Shown: in pieces, positions 19,154 through 27,804 of the stretch
Layout: each line of letters opens with the position of its first letter
How positions within the stretch are numbered: position 1 is the stretch's first letter
NCBI RefSeq assembly: GCF_018449775.1
Contig: NZ_JAAVVB010000008.1
Span: 1-64,000, forward strand
DNA from: Mucilaginibacter sp. dw_454
Lineage (GTDB): Bacteria > Bacteroidota > Bacteroidia > Sphingobacteriales > Sphingobacteriaceae
Length of the DNA stretch: 64,000 nucleotides
Direction: 5' to 3'
Position numbers and translations under genes: made by a program
Notes under the pieces: model-generated
Database searches by the model: none
What the model was told of the DNA's origin: nothing
The model's input: the letters and a program-made list of their open reading frames with translations, nothing else

Positions 19154-21088
19154 TTATTGCAGAATAGTGTCTTTCGCGTCCTTTATTTTCAGCTGTGTAT
19201 CCAACGTTTCGTATTTTGAATTCTTACTTATAAATTCAGGAACTATCAATTTCATTTTATTAACAACAGCAAGTTCACTATCCTGATCATTCAATAACAA
19301 TAGTTCTTTAATATTATTAACCACTTCCTGGTATGGATAGGTGATTACCTTTGCGATATTAATTTTTTCGTGATGGGTTGGCAGAGAGTACTCTCCATCA
19401 TTTAAAAGCTCTTCATAGAGTTTTTCGCCTGGGCGCAAACCCGTAAATACTATTTTAATATCTCTCTCAGGTTGTAGGCCTGCCAGCTTGATCATCTTGG
19501 TAGCTAAATCAGTAATCTTAACCGGTTCGCCCATATCAAATGTAAATATTTCGCCACCAACACCCATGGTACCAGCTTCCAGCACTAACTGGACAGCTTC
19601 AGGAATGGTCATAAAATAACGTATAATTTCTGGATGGGTTACGGTAATTGGACCCCCTCTTTGTATCTGTGCCTGGAAACGCGGTATAACAGACCCGTTT
19701 GAACCCAACACATTACCAAACCGGGTAGTAATAAAGGCCGTACCAGAAATATTACGGCTACTGTCTTTTAACGATTGAATATAGATTTCGGCAATACGTT
19801 TAGAGGCCCCCATAACATTTGATGGATTCACTGCTTTATCGGTAGATACCATCACAAATTTTTTGCTGCCAAACTCCATTGATAGGTCGGCAATGTTTTT
19901 TGTACCTAACACGTTGGCTCTTACTGCTACTGACGGGTTTTCTTCCATCATTGGCACGTGTTTATACGCCGCCGCATGGTAAACTACCTCAGGGTAATAA
20001 TCATTAAATAACCGGTACATTCTGCGGTAACTTCTGACATCGCCAATAAATATTTTGGCAGCAATATGTGGGAATTTTTCTTCAACTTCCAGCTGCATAT
20101 CATGCAGTGGCGACTCGGCCTGATCGCATAAAATTACAAGCTCGGGTTTGTATTGCAATACCTGTTTTACAATTTCAGACCCTATTGATCCAGCTGCGCC
20201 GGTAACCAAAACGCGTTTGCCTGCTATATCTTTAGATATGCTGCTGGTATCAATTTTAATAGGCTTACGTTGTAACAGGTCTTCAATTTTAAGATCTTTT
20301 AACTGATTAAGATTGAGCTTTCCGTAAATCCATTGATCTGACGGCGGAACAGTTAATACCTGGATACCCAGGGCAAGACAGGTTTCTAAAGCGGCCTTTT
20401 TCTCCTTTTCATCCAATTGATTGTTAACCACGATCAGCTTTTCGACCTTATGTTTTTTCTTCAGTTGACCTAGCTTAGCGATGTGATAGATCATCGTCCC
20501 GCTAATCTCCTTGTTGATTTTTTTTGTATTGTCATCAACAAAACCAATTACAGAAAAACTAGACTGCGCACTGTTAACCAACGCTTGCTTGAGCAGTATG
20601 GCATTATTATCTGAGCCATAGATAACAATTGCTATCTTTTTGTCTCCAGAGTAATTTACCATATAGTGATATATTGTCTTCGCTGCAGCCCTAAGCAAAA
20701 TCAACAATGTACTCGAAACTGAAAAGTTAACAAGTAATATTAAGTTTAGCGAAAACACGTCTGTTTTTAATACCGGTATAACCCAAAAGTAAGCAACGAT
20801 ACCATATATAATTGTGGTTATAAATGTAGCTGCAAATATGCGCAGCATATCACGGGTATTCGAGTAGCGTATCAGCCCTGAATGTATCCGCATACTAAAC
20901 ATAACTATTGCTGCAACAATTACGTATAAGCCTGTATAGATAAAGAAAAAGCCTCTTAATATGCCAACAAATTCAAATCTATGAACGATAAAATATGCCG
21001 TTGTGAATGACCAAGTGATAATGAAAACGTCTAGCAACATAATCATCCACCTGGGTACCACTTTATCAAATAATAGATATTTCCGCAT
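19154..21088 (-). CDS. Membrane-bound nucleoside-diphosphate-sugar 4,6-dehydratase (CapD/PglF/WbpM type)
   Basis: A 644-residue protein with four N-terminal transmembrane helices (about residues 15-125), a first nucleotide-binding-like domain, and a C-terminal SDR dehydratase domain. The latter starts at LVTGAAGSIGSEI near residue 290. The STDKAVNPSNVMGASKR stretch carries the Met-for-Tyr altered SMK-type triad of long WbpM/PglF enzymes. These convert UDP-GlcNAc to UDP-4-keto-6-deoxy-GlcNAc at the inner face of the membrane. It is the last gene of the polysaccharide locus, 156 bp after the aminotransferase that would use its product. Confidence 0.92.
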   Translation of the reverse strand: MRKYLLFDKVVPRWMIMLLDVFIITWSFTTAYFIVHRFEFVGILRGFFFIYTGLYVIVAAIVMFSMRIHSGLIRYSNTRDMLRIFAATFITTIIYGIVAYFWVIPVLKTDVFSLNLILLVNFSVSSTLLILLRAAAKTIYHYMVNYSGDKKIAIVIYGSDNNAILLKQALVNSAQSSFSVIGFVDDNTKKINKEISGTMIYHIAKLGQLKKKHKVEKLIVVNNQLDEKEKKAALETCLALGIQVLTVPPSDQWIYGKLNLNQLKDLKIEDLLQRKPIKIDTSSISKDIAGKRVLVTGAAGSIGSEIVKQVLQYKPELVILCDQAESPLHDMQLEVEEKFPHIAAKIFIGDVRSYRRMYRLFNDYYPEVVYHAAAYKHVPMMEENPSVAVRANVLGTKNIADLSMEFGSKKFVMVSTDKAVNPSNVMGASKRIAEIYIQSLKDSSRNISGTAFITTRFGNVLGSNGSVIPRFQAQIQRGGPITVTHPEIIRYFMTIPEAVQLVLEAGTMGVGGEIFTFDMGEPVKITDLATKMIKLAGLQPERDIKIVFTGLRPGEKLYEELLNDGEYSLPTHHEKINIAKVITYPYQEVVNNIKELLLLNDQDSELAVVNKMKLIVPEFISKNSKYETLDTQLKIKDAKDTILQ

Positions 21089-21244
21089 AGAAAATTTATG
21101 AAAACTTGGTCACAATAATTCAGGTTAAATATAGGTATTATTTTAATTTAGCAAATAAATATAGTTTGGCATTAATTATACCTGCTTCATTATCAAGCTA
21201 ACAACACCAATTACAACTTTAGGTTTTATTTAATTTAAAATTTA

Positions 21245-22378
21245 TTACGGTTGAAAAACTCCTTTAATTATAGATATAACACGATCTTGCTCACTCTCCA
21301 TTAAATTTGACCCGGAAGGTAAACAAATACCTCTATTAAATAAATCTTCGCTTACGCCGTTTTTGTATGATGGAGATGATTGAAATATAGGCTGTAAGTG
21401 CATCGGTTTCCATAATGGCCTCGATTCAATATTTTCTGCTTCAAGAGCTAGCCGGATAGTCTCGCGTGTTATGCCGCCACTTTTTACCGGGTCTATTAAA
21501 ATAGTAGTAAGCCACCGATTGCTCTTGTAGCCCAAAGGTTCGGATAGAAACGAAACGCCTTGACAGCCTTGCAATTTTTCAAGATAATTATCGTAAACAG
21601 CACGTCTTTGTGTAACCCGGTCTTTTAATACCTGCATCTGCCCGCGGCCAATGCCAGCACAAATGTTACTCATTCGGTAATTATAACCTATATGCGAATG
21701 TTGATAATGCGGCGCTGCGTCTCTTGCCTGTGTAGCCAGAAAACGTGCCTGATCGATGTATTCTTTATTATCAGAAACTAAAGCTCCGCCCCCGCTGGTT
21801 GTGATGATCTTGTTGCCATTAAACGATAACACACCCATTGCACCGAAAGTGCCCGTTGCTTTACCGTTAATTGTTGAACCCAGCGATTCTGCCGCATCTT
21901 CAATAACCGGAATATCATATTGATGTGCTATTGCTAAAATAGCATCCATCTTTGAAGGCATGCCGTAAAGATGCACCGGAATAATTGCTTTAGGTTTTTT
22001 GCCTTTTGCCAGGCGGTCTTTTATAGCAACCTCAAGCAAATCGGGGCTCATGTTCCAGGTATCCTCTTCACTGTCAACAAAAATTGGAATTGCGCCCTGA
22101 TAAACAATCGGATTGGCCGATGCGGAAAAAGTAAAACTCTGACAAATGACTTCGTCGCCTGCTTTAACACCCAGCATAATCAACGCCAAATGGAGAGCTG
22201 CCGTACCAGAACTTAATGCCGCCGCATATTTGGCGCCGGTAAATTGCTCCAGATCATGTTCAAAGTTATTTACATGTGGCCCTAAAGGAGCAATCCAATT
22301 GGTATCAAACGCCTCTTTAACAAAGTTAAATTCTTGCTCACCCATATGCGGGCTGGAAAGCCATATTTTAGCGTGCAT
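21245..22378 (-). CDS. DegT/DnrJ/EryC1/StrS-family sugar aminotransferase (PglE-like)
   Basis: A 377-residue PLP enzyme. The SSGTAALHLAL phosphate-binding region is at about 57-67, EDAAESLGS at 160-168, and the Schiff-base lysine is Lys190 in SFNGNK. The family transfers an amino group from glutamate to a keto-sugar nucleotide. The N-terminus (IWLSSPHMGEQEFNFVKEAF) is like PglE/PseC-type enzymes that aminate C4. With the 4,6-dehydratase next door it probably makes UDP-4-amino-4,6-dideoxy-GlcNAc. It starts one base before the stop of the ketosynthase gene upstream, so the two are tightly linked. Confidence 0.92.
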   Translation of the reverse strand: MHAKIWLSSPHMGEQEFNFVKEAFDTNWIAPLGPHVNNFEHDLEQFTGAKYAAALSSGTAALHLALIMLGVKAGDEVICQSFTFSASANPIVYQGAIPIFVDSEEDTWNMSPDLLEVAIKDRLAKGKKPKAIIPVHLYGMPSKMDAILAIAHQYDIPVIEDAAESLGSTINGKATGTFGAMGVLSFNGNKIITTSGGGALVSDNKEYIDQARFLATQARDAAPHYQHSHIGYNYRMSNICAGIGRGQMQVLKDRVTQRRAVYDNYLEKLQGCQGVSFLSEPLGYKSNRWLTTILIDPVKSGGITRETIRLALEAENIESRPLWKPMHLQPIFQSSPSYKNGVSEDLFNRGICLPSGSNLMESEQDRVISIIKGVFQP

Positions 22379-22379
22379 G

Positions 22380-23363
22380 TTATGATTTGATGATTACAGA
22401 CCCCCAAGAATATCCCACACCAAAGCCAGCAAGCAACATATTCATTTTCTTTTTTACTTTACCTTGTGTTAATGCCTCTTTTAAAACAATAGGAATTGTA
22501 GATGAAACGGTATTGCCACAGTCTTGCATATGATATACAAATCGATCTTCGTCAATACCTATTTTTTTTCGCAAATGATTTAACATATATTTATTAGCCT
22601 GGTGAAAAAAGAAAAGGTCGATATCACTCATGGCTAATTCATTTTTTTTTATCACCGAATTAACTAATCCAGGAATTGCCTCAATAGTAAAATTAAAAAT
22701 TTCCGGGCCGTCCATATAAAGGTAATTGCCACTGTCAATATTAGTAGATGATGTCATATGATAGCGCATTCCACTATTTTTTACAATCAAGTTTTGAGCT
22801 CCCCGTCCATTAGTACCTAGCACAAAGTCCCCAATCTCCCACCCGTTTGTGTCAGATATTAACGTGGCGCTAGCGGCATCTCCAAATATAGATCTGTTAC
22901 CGCGATCTTCTTTGTGAATGTATTTGCTATATGTTTCAGAAGTAACAAGCAACACATTCTTAGCTATGCCGGCAGTTATTAACCCTTTTGCCAAACTTAA
23001 CCCATAAATATACCCCGAACACCCCTGATTAAAATCCAGCGCGCCTGCAGAGGTAGGAATACCCAATTTATCTTGAACCAAACAAGCTGTGGTCGGTATA
23101 TGATAATCAGGGCTTTGCGTACACAATAAAATATAGTCGATGATTGCTGGTGAAATATTGTATTCATTGAATAACTTCTCACAGGCTTTGACAGCCATAT
23201 CCGAAACAAACTCATCATCTGCGGCAATATGTCTTTGATTAATACCAATCTTGTCGGTTATCTTATTTATTGGCCAATCGGGAAATTCCTGCGAAAGTGC
23301 CTCGTTACTTAAAATACTTTCGGGAAGATAATAAGCAATACAGTTAATTTTAGCACTTTTCAT
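22380..23363 (-). CDS. 3-oxoacyl-ACP synthase III family protein, set A
   Basis: A 327-residue FabH-fold ketosynthase with an intact catalytic triad: Cys115 (NQGCSG), His254 (FFHQAN) and Asn284 (CGNTVSS). KAS III enzymes condense an acyl-CoA primer with malonyl-ACP. This copy follows its own ketoreductase (13 bp) and ACP in the polysaccharide operon, so it is not the housekeeping fabH. It resembles the second ketosynthase at 27805-28812, with shared motifs such as CTQSPDY/CTQSPEY and SETYSK/AETYSK. It probably helps build an acyl group for sugar decoration. Confidence 0.92.
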   Translation of the reverse strand: MKSAKINCIAYYLPESILSNEALSQEFPDWPINKITDKIGINQRHIAADDEFVSDMAVKACEKLFNEYNISPAIIDYILLCTQSPDYHIPTTACLVQDKLGIPTSAGALDFNQGCSGYIYGLSLAKGLITAGIAKNVLLVTSETYSKYIHKEDRGNRSIFGDAASATLISDTNGWEIGDFVLGTNGRGAQNLIVKNSGMRYHMTSSTNIDSGNYLYMDGPEIFNFTIEAIPGLVNSVIKKNELAMSDIDLFFFHQANKYMLNHLRKKIGIDEDRFVYHMQDCGNTVSSTIPIVLKEALTQGKVKKKMNMLLAGFGVGYSWGSVIIKS

Positions 23364-23376
23364 TATTATAGAATTT

Positions 23377-24114
23377 TTAACTTAATGTAAATCCGCCATC
23401 CATAACTAAATCTGATCCTGTAATCCAAGTCGAATTATCGGATAATAAAAATGCAACATAAGCAGCTACATCTTCGGCGTTTCCATACCCCAATGGATAA
23501 GCATTTTCTTTATTGTCAAAGTCTTCGTCTGCTATAGAAGTTTCAGAATTAGTAAAAAGCGGTGTCCTTATTATTCCTGGGCTGACCGTGTTCGCGCGTA
23601 TTTTTTGTCCCGCCACCTCGGTCGCCAACACTCTAACAAATGCAGATAGTGCCGACTTTGAAGCAGCGTATACTGATGTGCCGGCCACCCCAAGTTTTGA
23701 TGAAAGTGAAGAGATGTAAACTAATGAGCCTTGCTTATTGATTTTTTTTTGTTTCAACAATTTCTGAGTTAGTATTACCTGACATTTAAAGTTCACATCA
23801 AATATGTCATTAATTTTATCGTTCGATAAAAATTTAATGGGAATATAACTGATTATGCCGGCACAAAACACAGCTCCATCAATCTCTTCAATATTTTTCA
23901 CCAATTGATTAATATCACTTTCTACCGTCATGTCAGCTATCAGCGCAGTATGCCCTCCTTCTTCACAAAGTATTAGTGTTTCGCTTAACCGTAGTTCATT
24001 ACGGCCAGTGATAATTAGCTTAGCTCCAAGTTGTGAGAGTTGTATGGCGATTGATTTGCCAATACCTGATGAAGCGCCCGTCACTAATACTTTTTTGTTT
24101 TTTAAACTAATCAT
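23377..24114 (-). CDS. SDR-family ketoreductase (FabG-like), set A
   Basis: A 245-residue classical short-chain dehydrogenase: TGASSGIG cofactor motif at 12-19, catalytic Ser136 region (YISSLSS), Tyr149 and Lys153 (YAASK), a SPGIIRTPLF segment and a final WITGSDLVMDGGFTLS. The family reduces 3-oxoacyl-ACP to 3-hydroxyacyl-ACP using NADPH, among other reactions. It lies between an ACP gene (12 bp) and the ketosynthase (13 bp), which makes a ketoacyl-ACP substrate the most likely one. A keto-sugar substrate is a less likely alternative. Confidence 0.9.
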   Translation of the reverse strand: MISLKNKKVLVTGASSGIGKSIAIQLSQLGAKLIITGRNELRLSETLILCEEGGHTALIADMTVESDINQLVKNIEEIDGAVFCAGIISYIPIKFLSNDKINDIFDVNFKCQVILTQKLLKQKKINKQGSLVYISSLSSKLGVAGTSVYAASKSALSAFVRVLATEVAGQKIRANTVSPGIIRTPLFTNSETSIADEDFDNKENAYPLGYGNAEDVAAYVAFLLSDNSTWITGSDLVMDGGFTLS

Positions 24115-24126
24115 GAAATTGAAAGT

Positions 24127-24363
24127 TTATCTCTTTTCTTTTACTATGTTAAACAAATCCTCAATCGTTTGAGCCTGTTTAATCTCGTTGCCGGTAAGTT
24201 TTACGGTATATTCTTCATCAACCATAGCAATCATTGACAATGCGATCATCGAATCCCATTCTTCAATTTCCTTAAAAACAGTATAAGCATGAATGGGTTC
24301 TGCCAGTTCATCGTCGAATTGTTTCTCGAAATTTTTAATAAAAGCATTTAATTCCATAATCAA
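24127..24363 (-). CDS. Acyl carrier protein, set A
   Basis: A 78-residue acidic protein with the phosphopantetheine attachment serine at Ser38 in EEWDSM, a variant of the usual DSL motif that is shared with the second ACP of this locus. It carries growing acyl chains for the ketosynthase and ketoreductase encoded directly downstream. An alternative Met lies at residue 3. The gene is separated by 3 bp from the acetyltransferase gene upstream and by 12 bp from the ketoreductase. It is a dedicated ACP, not the housekeeping acpP, judging by context. Confidence 0.92.
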   Translation of the reverse strand: MIMELNAFIKNFEKQFDDELAEPIHAYTVFKEIEEWDSMIALSMIAMVDEEYTVKLTGNEIKQAQTIEDLFNIVKEKR

Positions 24364-24366
24364 TTT

Positions 24367-25011
24367 TTATAGTGAAGATTTATACCCTGGCACACCAAAA
24401 TAGAACTCATTATTTTTTATATTTCTTATTATCAGTGTGGAGGCACCTATCTTATTTCCAACACCTATTTTCTTGTTTTGGATGACCGATGAACCGAGTC
24501 CGAAAAAATTTTCATCTTCGATTTGTACGTTTCCTGATATTGCTGTATTGGGGTTAAATACATTATAGTTCCCAATTTTGGCATCGTGCCCAACGGACAC
24601 ATTTAAATTAAAGACATTAAAATTTCCTACAGAAACATTATCGGTAAAAATGCAACCTGACGCTATAATATTGCCTTTCCCAAGCATCAAGTTTTCATTA
24701 TTAAACCAAACATCTGATGCAACTATATTGGGGAATGTTATGTTTATATTTACGATTTTGTTCGATATTTTTTGTAAATGTTCGGGGGCACCCACGGCCA
24801 CTATTATTGCAAGTTCGGAAGCATATTTATTTAAATCATCAATGTTTCCCAAATAGTTTAAAGGAACAGTGCTTTCCCGAAAATCGACGTATGGATTATC
24901 ATCAAAAAAACCAATAACATGCCACTGTTTTTTTTCTAGGTTAACTTTTTCAATGAGTCGATATACTTCTCGACCAAATCCACCTGCTCCAAAAATTGCG
25001 ATATCTTTCAT
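24367..25011 (-). CDS. NeuD/PglD-family sugar O- or N-acetyltransferase
   Basis: A 214-residue two-domain enzyme. The N-terminal Rossmann-like part starts IAIFGAGGFGREVYRLIE, as in PglD. The C-terminal left-handed beta-helix has hexapeptide repeats (ASGCIFTDNVSVGNFNVFN). The catalytic His is His142 (VSVGHDAKIG). PglD acetylates the C4 amine of UDP-4-amino-sugar. Because the 4,6-dehydratase, aminotransferase and PglC-like transferase are in the same operon, a PglD-type role is likely. Its gene follows the PglC-like gene by 12 bp, and the two are fused in some organisms. Confidence 0.9.
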   Translation of the reverse strand: MKDIAIFGAGGFGREVYRLIEKVNLEKKQWHVIGFFDDNPYVDFRESTVPLNYLGNIDDLNKYASELAIIVAVGAPEHLQKISNKIVNINITFPNIVASDVWFNNENLMLGKGNIIASGCIFTDNVSVGNFNVFNLNVSVGHDAKIGNYNVFNPNTAISGNVQIEDENFFGLGSSVIQNKKIGVGNKIGASTLIIRNIKNNEFYFGVPGYKSSL

Positions 25012-25023
25012 AGCTGAATTATA

Positions 25024-25629
25024 TTAATGCTTGACAAATTTCTTCGCCGTTGCGAAACCTTCCTGATTGACACCTTCTGATTTAAATACTTTTATTAAGG
25101 TTAGCCACAAGATCTTTATATCCAACGAAAAACTTATATGATCGACATACCACACATCAAATTTAAATTTCTGTTCCCAGCTTATTGCATTACGGCCATT
25201 TACTTGCGCCCAACCAGTAATACCTGGTTTTACCTCATGCCTACGTTTTTCTGTTTGATTATACAAAGATAAGTATTCTACCAACAAAGGACGGGGGCCA
25301 ATCAAACTCATATCTCCTTTTATGACATTTAACAGCTGCGGCAACTCGTCTAACGACGTTTTACGAGCAAATTTACCTATTTTGGTGAGGCGTATTTCAT
25401 CAGGCAACAAATTCCCGGAAGCATCGCACCTGTCATTCATAGTTTTGAATTTTATAACTTTGAAAATTCTCGCATTTTCGCCCGGGCGGGGTTGAAAGAA
25501 AAACGGCGAGCCCTGGTTAGCTATACAAAGCAATAAAAGCACCAACACAAATATTGGCAAAAGAATAACAAATGCAATTACAGAAATAAACAAATCAATT
25601 ACAGGTTTAAAAAAATCACGATATACCAT
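25024..25629 (-). CDS. Initiating sugar transferase (PglC/bacterial sugar transferase family)
   Basis: A 201-residue monotopic phosphoglycosyl transferase: one N-terminal membrane helix (about 12-35), then the catalytic domain with FKTMNDRCD, TSLDELPQLLNVIKGDMSLI and GPRPLL motifs, and WAQVNGRN near the end. It moves a phospho-sugar from a UDP-sugar to undecaprenyl phosphate, starting repeat-unit synthesis at the inner membrane. The length is the short PglC type rather than the long WcaJ type. The start codon lies inside the 3' end of the glycosyltransferase gene (14-bp overlap). Confidence 0.93.
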   Translation of the reverse strand: MVYRDFFKPVIDLFISVIAFVILLPIFVLVLLLLCIANQGSPFFFQPRPGENARIFKVIKFKTMNDRCDASGNLLPDEIRLTKIGKFARKTSLDELPQLLNVIKGDMSLIGPRPLLVEYLSLYNQTEKRRHEVKPGITGWAQVNGRNAISWEQKFKFDVWYVDHISFSLDIKILWLTLIKVFKSEGVNQEGFATAKKFVKH

Positions 25630-26806
25630 GCTGTTTTGATTGATGTTGATATTCTTGCAATAATAGTGACCAAAAATGAGTCTGTTCGTAGCGCTCGACT
25701 ATTATTTTCCGGGCGTTGCCTTTAAGCATTTCATAAAGTGGCTTATCGTTTATAAAACGTTCCATAGCATTTAGCAATACTTTAACGCTTTTAGTTGGGA
25801 TGATCAGACCGTTTATTTCATTTTCAATTATCTCATTACAGCCATTAATATTGGTTACAATTGAAGGTAAATCAAAACAACCAGCCTGCATTGGGACATT
25901 TGGAAAGCCTTCCCGATAACTTGGAAACACCAACGCCGAACTTAGCTGCAAATATGGCCGCACATCATTTTTAAAACCGGCGTTTATAATAGCCGGATTG
26001 TTCTCAATTTCCTCTAGGCATTCTTTTGACAACGGATCTCGTTCTGGCTCAAATGGGCCAACAAGCAATAACCGAATATGCGGATACTTTTGATTTAAAT
26101 TAGAAAATGCGCGTATAAGTTCTTCGATCCCCTTATCTTTTACCAATCTGCCGATAAAAATAAATGTAAAATTATCTTCTGCAATCAAAAATTCTTCTTT
26201 AAGCCGGTTAGCTTGTTCAATAATATCAGCAGTAGCTTTAAAATAATTGGTGTTTATGCCATTGCTACTTCCCTTGCCAATTACTTTAAGTTTATCGGGC
26301 TTGCAAAAGTTGTTTTTCAGAATAAATTTCTCCAGATTTTGTGAATTGGGGTAAACCTGACTTGCGCAGTAATACGTCAATTTCTCGGTTAATTCTAAAA
26401 TTTTACGCTTAAGTCCACTTGTCTCCATTAGTGGTAACCCAGCTACAGTATGCAGTCGTACCGGTACGTTGGTAATTCGAGCGGCTAACATTCCTAAAAG
26501 GCCCGCTTTAGGTGTATGCGTATGAACAATACCGGGCCTTAATCTTTTAAAAGCTTTAATTAACTTAATTAACGAAACCACGTCATTTAACGGCGATATG
26601 GTTCTCTTCATGTTTATCGCCGTATAAGAGCTTGCTTCCCGTTGTGCTATTAAAGGCAATTGCTCATCTTCAGAGCTTATCATATGCACGTCAAAATTAT
26701 GCTCATGCATATATTTGAGCTGGCCGGTTAAAAGCTTATCAAGCGATAAGGGAATAGTGGTAATACGTATAAGTCTACGATTTTCTTTTTGTTGACGCGT
26801 AATCAC
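25616..26806 (-). CDS. Glycosyltransferase family 4-like
   Basis: A 396-residue GT-B fold enzyme. Typical GT4 elements are the VHTHTPKAGLLGMLAAR region, the GRLVKDKGIEELIRAF motif near residue 220, the LVFPSYREGFPNVPMQAG donor-site EX7E-type segment, and a GLIIPTKSVKVL stretch. It resembles the second-sugar transferases (PglA/WbpT-like) often encoded next to PglC. It overlaps the downstream sugar transferase by 14 bp and the upstream SDR gene by 4 bp (ATGA), indicating translational coupling. The acceptor and donor cannot be told from sequence. Confidence 0.92.
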   Translation of the reverse strand: MITRQQKENRRLIRITTIPLSLDKLLTGQLKYMHEHNFDVHMISSEDEQLPLIAQREASSYTAINMKRTISPLNDVVSLIKLIKAFKRLRPGIVHTHTPKAGLLGMLAARITNVPVRLHTVAGLPLMETSGLKRKILELTEKLTYYCASQVYPNSQNLEKFILKNNFCKPDKLKVIGKGSSNGINTNYFKATADIIEQANRLKEEFLIAEDNFTFIFIGRLVKDKGIEELIRAFSNLNQKYPHIRLLLVGPFEPERDPLSKECLEEIENNPAIINAGFKNDVRPYLQLSSALVFPSYREGFPNVPMQAGCFDLPSIVTNINGCNEIIENEINGLIIPTKSVKVLLNAMERFINDKPLYEMLKGNARKIIVERYEQTHFWSLLLQEYQHQSKQHGIS

Positions 26807-27546
26807 TTTACTGAATAACCTCCATCAATTTTTATATTTTGCCCGGTAATCCATCTGCTGTCATCTGATAAAAGAAAGGTAATTAACGGAACAATATCCT
26901 CTGTTTTTCCTATCCCCAATGGATGCATGTCGATGATAGCCTGTTTATTGCTATCGTCTATTAAAGTGAATAATTGTTGAGCCATGGGTGTATCTACTAT
27001 TCCTGGAGAGATAGCATTTACTCTTATTTTTCTTGACGAAAACTCTAAAGCCGCCGCTTTTACTAAACCAAGTATAGCTGCTTTAGTAGCACAATAACCG
27101 GTTTTTCCTGCCTGGCCAAGTTCGCCCATTACCGACGACAAGAAAACAAACGAAGACATATCTTCGCATGATTTTTTTCTTGAAACTAACCGGAATATTT
27201 CAAATAATGAGTTAAAGTTGATATTAAATAACTCGGCAAGTTTGGCCGGAGTGTACATGCTAAGTGGTAAAGTTTCTTCTTTCCCGGCACAATAAACCAT
27301 CCCATTAAATTTACCGTATTTGGCAACAAATTCTTCTACAGCATTTCCAAGATCCAGTGGGGCGCCAAGGTCAACCGATTTAAAAAAAAAATTATCGGGA
27401 TATTCTTCAATAATTTCCTGAACTTTTAAATTATCGCGACTTATCCCAAAAACATTTGAACCTGAATTTAGCAAAGACAGCGTAAGTGCTTTCCCAATAC
27501 CAGATGAACAGCCGGTGATCAGATAATTCTTATTTGAGTTTATCAT
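26803..27546 (-). CDS. SDR-family ketoreductase (FabG-like), set B
   Basis: A 247-residue short-chain dehydrogenase: TGCSSGIG at 11-18, serine in FLSSVMG (137-138), Tyr151 and Lys155 (YCATK), SPGIVDTPMAQQ and the final WITGQNIKIDGGYSVK. It is related to the set A enzyme and lies 24 bp downstream of an ACP gene that follows a ketosynthase gene, so reduction of a 3-oxoacyl-ACP is the likely reaction. It overlaps the glycosyltransferase start by 4 bp. A sugar-ketone reductase is an alternative. Confidence 0.9.
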   Translation of the reverse strand: MINSNKNYLITGCSSGIGKALTLSLLNSGSNVFGISRDNLKVQEIIEEYPDNFFFKSVDLGAPLDLGNAVEEFVAKYGKFNGMVYCAGKEETLPLSMYTPAKLAELFNINFNSLFEIFRLVSRKKSCEDMSSFVFLSSVMGELGQAGKTGYCATKAAILGLVKAAALEFSSRKIRVNAISPGIVDTPMAQQLFTLIDDSNKQAIIDMHPLGIGKTEDIVPLITFLLSDDSRWITGQNIKIDGGYSVK

Positions 27547-27570
27547 TTTTTATTACAATTTGATAAATCA

Positions 27571-27801
27571 CTAATCAAATTTATCCACGCCAATCTTTTC
27601 AATAAGCGATTTTATTGTACTAATTTCTTTGATATCCTGGGCATTTAAGCCTACTCCAAAATTTTCATTTACATAAGCTATCAGAACCATTGCACCCATT
27701 GAATCCCATTCTTCGAGTTCCTTGATATTAGTATCTGCGGTTAAAGCAGAGGCTAGTTCCAGTTGCTCCTGTAAGTCGGCAATAAATTTTTCCTTTGTCA
27801 T
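27571..27801 (-). CDS. Acyl carrier protein, set B
   Basis: A 76-residue acidic helical protein with the phosphopantetheine site at Ser34 in EEWDSM, the same variant motif as the set A ACP. It sits 3 bp after the ketosynthase gene and 24 bp before the ketoreductase gene, so the three form a cassette. The sequence otherwise differs clearly from the set A ACP, which argues for an old duplication and perhaps distinct partners. Confidence 0.92.
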   Translation of the reverse strand: MTKEKFIADLQEQLELASALTADTNIKELEEWDSMGAMVLIAYVNENFGVGLNAQDIKEISTIKSLIEKIGVDKFD

Positions 27802-27804
27802 ATA

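Noticed and set aside
18974..19219. An 81-codon plus-strand frame after the GH125 gene
   Set aside because: It overlaps the end of the CapD-like gene in antisense and has no coding-like composition.
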